From: Ignavibacteriales bacterium
GTDB taxonomy: Bacteria; Bacteroidota; Ignavibacteria; Ignavibacteriales; Ignavibacteriaceae
Assembly (NCBI GenBank): GCA_020061995.1
Contig: JAGUXE010000044.1
Coordinates: 1 to 7,673 of the forward strand
Reading direction: 5' to 3'
DNA length: 7,673 nt
Part shown: piece by piece, positions 1 through 4,147 of the stretch
How positions within the stretch are numbered: position 1 is the stretch's first letter
How the letters are laid out: each line of letters opens with the position of its first letter
Notes under the pieces: model-generated
Told to the model about the DNA's origin: nothing
What the model saw: the letters and a program-made list of their open reading frames with translations, nothing else
The model's database searches: none
Translations under genes and position numbers: made by a program

Positions 1-1
1 A

Positions 2-172
2 ACTGCCAGTAATACACATTGGCATAGACATAAGTCAGACAACGTCAGTTTTGGAGTTAATTTCTGTGCAATATATTTGTTGCATTTTTATCCCAAGATT
101 TTTTTAAGATTTGAATTAAGCACGGCAAAAGGGAATGTATTTGGAGTTGGTTATGCCTGGTCATTTTATTAA
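2..172 (+). CDS. C-terminal fragment of an unidentified protein, possibly an outer-membrane beta-barrel
   Basis: An open frame enters from the left edge and runs 56 codons to a TAA at 170-172, so only the end of the protein is visible. I do not recognise the family. The last 40 or so residues alternate hydrophobic/aromatic and small or polar residues (FGVNF, FLRFEL, VFGVGYAWSFY) and finish in aromatic residues, as the last strands of outer-membrane barrels often do; this is suggestive only. The stop lies 15 bp before the start of the lipoprotein gene at 188, the spacing expected inside an operon, and that gene's GGAG ribosome site falls in the gap. A competing frame starting at base 3 stops at 105-107 and fits the context less well. 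No start or signal peptide can be seen, and the chance that this frame is not coding is real. Confidence 0.5.
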   Translation, partial: TASNTHWHRHKSDNVSFGVNFCAIYLLHFYPKIFLRFELSTAKGNVFGVGYAWSFY

Positions 173-187
173 AAAGATGGAGATCTT

Positions 188-700
188 ATGAAATATTTAA
201 TAATTCTATGCATCAGTATAATGTGGTTTGGATTTGTTGGTTGTGCATCATCAGAAAGCGTCTCAAGGCTTGAATTGAGAATGGTTGAATATGAAAGCAA
301 GTTCGAATCACTTACTGAAGAAGTGGGTATGTTAAAATCCAATAATGATTTATTATCAGATCAACTTCATGATTTAAAAGGGTTAATCTATAACCCGTCT
401 ACACAACCAAATCAGTCAAAAGAAAATATAGTAACCGACACTTTAAAAGCAAAAAAAAAGACTATTGAAAAAACACAATGCAAAGCTATCACCAAAAGCG
501 GTACCCAATGCAAACGATCTACACAACCGGGTTCAGACTTTTGCTGGCAGCATAGTGGGAATAAAACACCAACAGTAAATAAGGAAAAGTCAACAGTTAC
601 TCCACCATCTTCAGATCGTACAATCCAGACCGGACCAAGAGGAGGACAATACTATTTGAATTCGAGTGGCAAAAAAGTATATGTTAAGAAGAAGAAATAA
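188..700 (+). CDS. Putative lipoprotein with coiled coil, Cys/His module and PBCV-type basic adaptor tail
   Basis: This 170-residue protein begins with a short hydrophobic signal (residues 3-17) ending in a lipobox-like FVGC, so Cys19 is the expected lipidation site and the protein is probably anchored in an envelope membrane. Residues about 25-66 have the heptad-like, charged character of a coiled coil. Residues 97-122 hold a Cys/His module spaced C98-x9-C108-x10-C119-x2-H122 (QCKAITKSGTQCK, then FCWQH), a pattern seen repeatedly in small bacterial and viral proteins and probably metal-binding. The C-terminus, about 148-167 (TGPRGGQYYLNSSGKKVYV), matches the PBCV-specific basic adaptor domain, a short module first described in chlorella viruses. 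GGAG at 179-182 supports the start. The integrase gene starts 10 bp after the stop, so the two are probably co-transcribed. Overall function is unknown; the surface location is inferred, and the weak lipobox (V at -2) leaves a non-lipidated secreted form possible. Confidence 0.8.
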   Translation: MKYLIILCISIMWFGFVGCASSESVSRLELRMVEYESKFESLTEEVGMLKSNNDLLSDQLHDLKGLIYNPSTQPNQSKENIVTDTLKAKKKTIEKTQCKAITKSGTQCKRSTQPGSDFCWQHSGNKTPTVNKEKSTVTPPSSDRTIQTGPRGGQYYLNSSGKKVYVKKKK

Positions 701-710
701 GCTTTAACCC

Positions 711-1745
711 ATGGCATTTCACTACAAACCTAAGAACAGTAAAACCTGGCGTATTGGATACCGCAAAGATGGCAAGCAAGTCAGCGTTTCAGCTAATACC
801 CGGAATGAAGCAGAGGCACGTAAAAAAGCAAAAGAATTAACTGCAAAACATAACCTCGGAATGAATCTAGAGCGTCTCATTAAGGCTTCAGACCAAAACA
901 TGAAATTATCTACCGCCTACACAATCTTCACTTCTCAAAAGCAGCTTAAAAAGAATACAAAATTAATTTATAAGCTGAGTATTGATCATCTAATAAATGC
1001 AATCGGAGATAAACCGTTAATCATCATAAGAGAGAATGACAATTATCTTCTTCATAACTATTTAGACACTCGTAAATTTATTGCTCCTAACACAAAAAAA
1101 GAGAAATCACTCTCCATCAATGCAAAAGCTACTTATCTAAGATATATACATGCATTCATCAATTTTTTAATAAAAAAGAAACTGATGAATGAAAATCCTT
1201 TTGTATTGATAAAACCGGAGAAGAAAGAAGTCTCTATTATTCCACAAGACCACCTTCAGCAAATTTTTGAGGATATAAGAAAAACCAATCAACAGCATTA
1301 CAATATTGTCAAGATTAAGTATCTAACTGCATTGCGAGCCGGAGAACTGATAACCCTAACAAACAAATCGTTTGATCTCTTGAAAAGAGAAGTTCATATT
1401 AAAAACGAGAAAGCTAATCGGAATGATACGATTTCCATGCCCGGGGATTTATACGAGTTTCTGCGTACAATCGGTACAAGTGACTCACAAAAATTTTTCC
1501 CAAATTTAACTTATGATGTTATAAAAGGTTTTTGGTCCCGATCCATGAGAAGATTAAATTTTGATTATAACATTCACATGTTAAGAAAAACACGAGGGAG
1601 TGAACTTGCAGAAAAGGGAGTGTCACCCTTCACTTTAAAATCATTTATGCGTCACGAATCAATTCGCACAACAGAACAATTCTACATCTCCACCAACATC
1701 AAAAAAGCAACAGAAGAAATCGATTCAAAACTTAACAGTCAATAA
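711..1745 (+). CDS. Tyrosine recombinase / phage-type integrase
   Basis: A complete 344-residue site-specific recombinase of the tyrosine family, which cuts and rejoins DNA at attachment sites through a covalent 3'-phosphotyrosine. The N-terminus (about 1-50, with KTWRIGYRKDGKQ) resembles an arm-type DNA-binding domain, residues about 65-165 the SAM-like core-binding domain, and 175-335 the catalytic domain. The catalytic set is intact: R209 in TALRAGEL, K234 in the beta-hairpin, H289 and R292 in HMLRKTR, H315 in RHESIR, and nucleophile Y325 in TEQFY. The length is normal for element-encoded integrases and longer than XerC/XerD. The start is 10 bp after the lipoprotein stop, with only a purine-rich weak ribosome site (AAGAAGAAATAAG), suggesting translation coupled to the upstream gene. 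The gene ends about 130 bp from the 3' end of tRNA-Thr, the likely integration site. XerC/D-type housekeeping function is unlikely because of the N-terminal extension and the tRNA context. Confidence 0.95.
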   Translation: MAFHYKPKNSKTWRIGYRKDGKQVSVSANTRNEAEARKKAKELTAKHNLGMNLERLIKASDQNMKLSTAYTIFTSQKQLKKNTKLIYKLSIDHLINAIGDKPLIIIRENDNYLLHNYLDTRKFIAPNTKKEKSLSINAKATYLRYIHAFINFLIKKKLMNENPFVLIKPEKKEVSIIPQDHLQQIFEDIRKTNQQHYNIVKIKYLTALRAGELITLTNKSFDLLKREVHIKNEKANRNDTISMPGDLYEFLRTIGTSDSQKFFPNLTYDVIKGFWSRSMRRLNFDYNIHMLRKTRGSELAEKGVSPFTLKSFMRHESIRTTEQFYISTNIKKATEEIDSKLNSQ

Positions 1746-1751
1746 TGCTAT

Positions 1752-1775
1752 AAACTTGACAGCAAACTTGACAGC
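1752..1775. repeat. Perfect 12-bp tandem repeat after the integrase
   Basis: AAACTTGACAGC occurs twice head to tail (1752-1763 and 1764-1775), beginning 6 bp after the integrase stop. A looser relative, ATTTGACAAAGC, follows at about 1808-1819. Adjacent perfect 12-mers are very unlikely by chance in a window of this size. Position between the integrase and the presumed attachment site suggests arm-type integrase binding sites, but that is inference. Each copy also contains TTGACA, the sigma-70 -35 consensus, with no convincing -10 partner. Confidence 0.6.
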
Positions 1776-1840
1776 GAAATGAGATTCAATTAGGTATGAA
1801 TAGAACTATTTGACAAAGCATTTGAAACCCTTCAAAACAA

Positions 1841-1875
1841 TAAAAGTGCGAAAACAATTCATTTCCGCACTTTTA
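1841..1875. terminator. Hairpin terminator between integrase and tRNA-Thr
   Basis: A perfect 10-bp stem pairs TAAAAGTGCG (1841-1850) with CGCACTTTTA (1866-1875); after one mismatch a few inner A-T pairs can extend it. Read on the - strand it begins 3 nt after the tRNA-Thr 3' end, and the stem's descending arm runs into TTTTATTGTTTT, as expected for an intrinsic terminator of the tRNA transcript. Read on the + strand the descending arm ends in TTTTA, so it may also end the integrase transcript. Confidence 0.75.
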
Positions 1876-1878
1876 TCG

Positions 1879-1921
1879 AGCCAACTATCGGAGTCGAACC
1901 GACGACCTGCTCATTACGAAT
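1879..1921 (-). other. Candidate integration (att) site in the 3' half of tRNA-Thr
   Basis: Many tyrosine integrases recombine within a tRNA gene, using the stretch from the anticodon loop to the 3' end. Here the 3' end of tRNA-Thr faces an integrase gene about 130 bp away, so the crossover probably lies within this interval and the element extends to the left. The matching direct repeat that should mark the far end is not present in the window, so the exact core cannot be placed. Confidence 0.45.
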
Positions 1922-1951
1922 GAGTTGCTCTACCAGCTGAGCTAAGTTGGC
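1879..1951 (-). tRNA. tRNA-Thr (anticodon CGT)
   Basis: The - strand folds into a complete 73-nt cloverleaf. The acceptor stem GCCAACT pairs with AGTTGGC over 7 bp, the D arm is GCTC-AGCTGGTA-GAGC, the anticodon loop TTCGTAA places CGT at 1916-1918, and the T arm has loop TTCGACT closed by GTCGG/CCGAT with one G-T pair. The loop and surrounding arms closely resemble those of E. coli thrW, which also reads ACG. The first anticodon-stem pair is an A-C mismatch. The 3' CCA is not encoded (CGA follows the discriminator T) and must be added after transcription. The gene lies 41 bp downstream of the small bS22-like gene and is probably transcribed with it. The intact sequence implies that any integration here restored the tRNA. 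Confidence 0.95.
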
Positions 1952-1992
1952 GCTATAAACTATAAGATCAAAAACTTAAAGAAATCTAAGAC

Positions 1993-2088
1993 CTATCGTA
2001 ATTTCTTTTTATGACGATTCTTTCTGAGTCTTTTTTTTCTCTTATGTGTTGACATTTTGTGGCGTTTTCTTTTACGTCCGCAAGGCAT
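1993..2088 (-). CDS. AURKAIP1/COX24-domain small basic protein (bS22-like ribosomal protein)
   Basis: A 31-residue protein, MPCGRKRKRHKM then STHKRKKRLRKNRHKKKLR, built almost entirely of Lys, Arg and His. It matches the short AURKAIP1/COX24-domain proteins (MPxGKKRKRHKMATHKRKK type) found across Bacteroidota/Chlorobi. By family knowledge these relate to the mycobacterial small-subunit protein bS22 and a mitochondrial ribosomal protein, so a role bound to the small ribosomal subunit is likely. A strong GGAGG (2093-2097 on the - strand) sits 4 nt before the ATG, consistent with high expression. It lies 24 bp after the TPR gene and 41 bp before tRNA-Thr, apparently in one transcript. It is shorter than many gene-calling cut-offs and easily missed. 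The homology is recognised from memory of the family pattern; ribosome binding in this lineage is inferred. Confidence 0.9.
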   Translation of the reverse strand: MPCGRKRKRHKMSTHKRKKRLRKNRHKKKLR

Positions 2089-2112
2089 GGTTCCTCCAAT
2101 TCATTTAATTTT

Positions 2113-3033
2113 TTAATGTGATTCTAATAAATGTCGTGCTTTTTGAGCTATTTCGGTTCCGGGGTTTAGGTCAATTGCTTTCTTAAACCATCGATTAGCA
2201 ATTTCAATATTTCCCTTTGATAAATTAACTATTCCTAAATTCAAATGTCCTATCTGATGGATAGGATTTATTTTAATGGCTTTTTCCATATTTGCTATAG
2301 CTTCATCATGCTGTTGAAGTTCGAAATAACAGACTCCCATATCTACCAATACATCCGGCTCATTCGGGTTTTTCACTAAATATTTTTTATAGTTATCAAT
2401 CGCCTCTGAAAATAATCTCGAATCCATTAAGAGGTGAGCCAAATCTAAAACAGCATTTAAATTTTCAGGATTATTTTGAACAACATCTCTAAGTCTGTTA
2501 ATTTGTTGTAGATTATTTAAATCAACAGAAGGATTATTTTGAAGTTGATTAGTTTGTCCAATATTATTCTCAACAACTTTCTTCGCATCAAATACTCCGG
2601 CACTGTAAAGGATAAGAATACCTATTACAATTACTCCTGCAATAATCATAAACAACTTTTTTTCATCAAGTGAACTTGTTTGTTGAACCGATTCGGTTTT
2701 TGGTTGAATTTTTTGAGTATTCTTTTTTTTCTGTATTTGCTTTTTTAACGGTTGTAAGTTCGCACTTTTAGTTTTTTCAATCGGAGTTTCTGATTTTTTC
2801 GATATTGATTTTGAAACAACTTCAGCGGTTGGTTCCAACTTTATACCACATCCAAAACAAAAATTGCTTCCAATAGCGTTTTCATCACCACATGCTGCAC
2901 AAATTAAAAAATCCTTTACTTCAGTTTGAAGTTCAGCCTCAACCAACGGGACGGTATTTTCGACACCGCATTCCGGGCAAAATTTAAATTCTCGTTCAAA
3001 TTCAAAATTACATGAGTTACAAATAAATGACAT
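2113..3033 (-). CDS. Double zinc-ribbon, single-pass membrane TPR protein
   Basis: A 306-residue protein with three parts. The N-terminus carries two zinc ribbons, with Cys pairs C5/C8 and C19/C22, then C45/C48 and C59/C62. A Lys/Ser/Gln-rich linker (about 68-125) leads to one membrane segment (about 127-147, FMIIAGVIVIGILILY). After a Gln/Asn-rich stretch, residues about 190-295 form roughly three TPR units (for example AIDNYKKYLVKNP and AIANMEKAIKINP), which usually mediate protein-protein contacts. Positive charge before the membrane helix suggests zinc ribbons in the cytoplasm and TPRs in the periplasm; this is inference. No enzyme motif is present, so it is probably a scaffold or assembly factor of unknown partner. 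Its ATG lies 1 bp after the HU stop, implying translational coupling, and the bS22-like gene follows after 24 bp. Confidence 0.88.
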   Translation of the reverse strand: MSFICNSCNFEFEREFKFCPECGVENTVPLVEAELQTEVKDFLICAACGDENAIGSNFCFGCGIKLEPTAEVVSKSISKKSETPIEKTKSANLQPLKKQIQKKKNTQKIQPKTESVQQTSSLDEKKLFMIIAGVIVIGILILYSAGVFDAKKVVENNIGQTNQLQNNPSVDLNNLQQINRLRDVVQNNPENLNAVLDLAHLLMDSRLFSEAIDNYKKYLVKNPNEPDVLVDMGVCYFELQQHDEAIANMEKAIKINPIHQIGHLNLGIVNLSKGNIEIANRWFKKAIDLNPGTEIAQKARHLLESH

Positions 3034-3034
3034 T

Positions 3035-3331
3035 TTATTCTTGGGTTTCTTTCATACCTGAATCTACTAACATTTTTAGATCTTTAGAAAACTTGAAAAC
3101 AGGGACATAATGTTCGGGGACAAATACTTTCTCTCCTGTTTTTGGATTTCTCGCATATCTAGAATTTTTTTTCTTCACTTTATAAGTTCCAAATCCACGT
3201 ATTTCTATTCCCTTACCATTCTTTAAAGATTCTATAACACTGTTAAAAAATCCCTCGATAACTGCCTCAGTCTCTAATTTAGTTAAACCGGTTCCTTGTG
3301 CAACGATATCAACAAGATCTGCCTTTGTCAT
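3035..3331 (-). CDS. HU/IHF-family DNA-binding protein
   Basis: A 98-residue nucleoid-associated protein of the HU/IHF family, which binds and bends DNA as a dimer. The N-terminal helices (MTKADLVDIVAQGTGLTK) are followed by the family signature GIEIRGFGTYKV (41-52) and the DNA-contacting beta arm with RNPKTGEKV (61-69), in which P63 is the intercalating proline. The length is slightly above the usual 90 because of a short C-terminal tail (MKETQE). AAGGGA (3338-3343 on the - strand) is a fair ribosome site 6 nt before the ATG. It is the first gene of the HU / zinc-ribbon TPR / bS22-like / tRNA-Thr cluster. HU and IHF subunits cannot be told apart with confidence here; a role as host cofactor for the neighbouring integrase is possible but not shown. 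Confidence 0.95.
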   Translation of the reverse strand: MTKADLVDIVAQGTGLTKLETEAVIEGFFNSVIESLKNGKGIEIRGFGTYKVKKKNSRYARNPKTGEKVFVPEHYVPVFKFSKDLKMLVDSGMKETQE

Positions 3332-3374
3332 TAAATTTCCCTTAACGATCTAAGTTATTAAAAATCAAGCAGTT

Positions 3375-3404
3375 AAAATAAAAAATTCAGTTTTGAAATG
3401 CAAT
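3375..3404 (-). promoter_or_regulatory. Candidate sigma-70-type promoter for the HU operon
   Basis: On the - strand TTGCAT (3399-3404) is followed 18 bp later by TATTTT (3375-3380), about 45 bp before the HU start codon. Both boxes resemble sigma-70 consensus elements, but the region is very AT-rich and such matches arise easily, so this is a weak call. Confidence 0.3.
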
Positions 3405-3548
3405 TTTTGTTTGAAATATTAATTTTCTATGTTGGCTACCGAATTTTCACTAAATTGATTAAGAATTCTATCTGTCTCAATATGATACTTACTCTCAAAT
3501 TAGGACGTTAAAAGTAATCTATTTGCTCAAAAACAGAACGAAAATCAA

Positions 3549-3565
3549 TTGGCATAACTATTGCT
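3549..3565 (+). promoter_or_regulatory. Sigma-54 (-24/-12) promoter
   Basis: TTGGCAT-AACTA-TTGCT matches the RpoN consensus YTGGCAC-N5-TTGCW with a single C-to-T difference. The invariant GG (3551-3552) and GC (3563-3564) are separated by exactly 10 bp, the diagnostic spacing. Transcription would start near 3575, leaving a leader of about 35 nt before the ATG at 3610, which has its own ribosome site (AGAGGA, about 3597-3602). Sigma-54 promoters require an AAA+ activator; I see no convincing activator-binding dyad upstream. Only one gene lies downstream before the terminator at 4101-4132. Confidence 0.75.
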
Positions 3566-3609
3566 TCATTAGTAACAAATAATTGAATTTGAAAATAGAG
3601 GAATAGAAA

Positions 3610-4092
3610 ATGGAACTTATACCGATAATAAAACTCGCTTTGGTAGTCGTCTCCGGAGTAGTAGGCATATTTATGATTGTTTCATATTTTATCTATAAGA
3701 TAAAAAATTTCAAAGTTCCAAAAAGGACAGAAAAGCAAAGTCCGGTTGTAAAACAGTTTGTAACTTCTTCACATAAAATCAAAACACAAACTTTACAGAC
3801 TCCTGCAATCGCACAACAGGATCAGGCTTATTATATACCTCAAAGAAAAGCTCATGAAAGTATCTCTAAACAGAAGCAGAATTTGGCACCAAGAGAACGT
3901 TTTCAAGTTCTAAATAATCAAAGCGTTGATTTACGCCCGGCATTAATTAACGCCGAACAAGAAAGAGCCTTTTATCAACCAGGGACAAATTATAATGTTT
4001 TCACCCCCACTCACACAGCAAGAAGTTTATTTGACCGCTATTCTCATAGTAATGACCGCTTACATAAGCTAAAATTTAATGGGAACGCTTAA
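3610..4092 (+). CDS. Small single-pass membrane protein of unknown function
   Basis: I do not recognise this 160-residue protein. It has one hydrophobic segment (about 7-29, ending SYFIYK) immediately followed by a basic stretch (KIKNFKVPKR), which predicts an N-terminal anchor with the remainder in the cytoplasm. The rest is hydrophilic, rich in Gln, Lys, Ser and Thr, and probably largely disordered. Two short similar pieces stand out: QQDQAYYIPQ (69-78) and AEQERAFYQPG (115-125), which may be a repeated binding motif. No enzyme signature, zinc motif or signal cleavage site is visible. The start is supported by AGAGGA 8 nt upstream and by a sigma-54 promoter about 45 bp before it. It is a single-gene unit between the HU operon (divergent) and the peptidase gene (convergent). 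Sigma-54 control suggests a condition-specific or surface-related role, but the function is open. Confidence 0.8.
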   Translation: MELIPIIKLALVVVSGVVGIFMIVSYFIYKIKNFKVPKRTEKQSPVVKQFVTSSHKIKTQTLQTPAIAQQDQAYYIPQRKAHESISKQKQNLAPRERFQVLNNQSVDLRPALINAEQERAFYQPGTNYNVFTPTHTARSLFDRYSHSNDRLHKLKFNGNA

Positions 4093-4100
4093 AAGAATTA

Positions 4101-4132
4101 AAAAAAACCGGAATAAAAACTCCGGTTTTTTT
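4101..4132. terminator. Bidirectional intrinsic terminator
   Basis: A perfect 12-bp stem pairs AAAAAAACCGGA (4101-4112) with TCCGGTTTTTTT (4121-4132) around an 8-nt loop; further T residues follow on the + strand, and the A run gives a T run on the - strand. It begins 9 bp after the stop of the small membrane protein and lies 15 bp beyond the peptidase stop, so it serves both convergent transcripts. Confidence 0.92.
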
Positions 4133-4147
4133 TTGTTTGATTAAATA

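Noticed and set aside
3..107. Second open frame from the left edge (starting LPVIHIGIDIS)
   Set aside because: It stops at 105-107, has no family resemblance and leaves an 80-bp gap to the next gene; the frame ending at 172 fits the operon spacing better, though neither is certain.
1756..1791. TTGACA boxes in the tandem repeat as a + strand promoter
   Set aside because: No good -10 hexamer lies 16-18 bp downstream (best is TAGGTA) and there is no gene on the + strand between the integrase and the tRNA.
1747..1961. 10-bp direct repeat GCTATAAACT at 1747-1756 and 1952-1961, on both sides of tRNA-Thr
   Set aside because: It looked like an integration-site duplication, but 10-mers of this composition recur by chance in an AT-rich window of this size, and the second copy lies upstream of the tRNA 5' end, the wrong place for a tRNA 3'-end integrase.
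3462..3469. AGAATTCT palindrome upstream of the sigma-54 promoter as an activator site
   Set aside because: Eight bases is too short and common to support an enhancer-binding site, and it does not extend or repeat.
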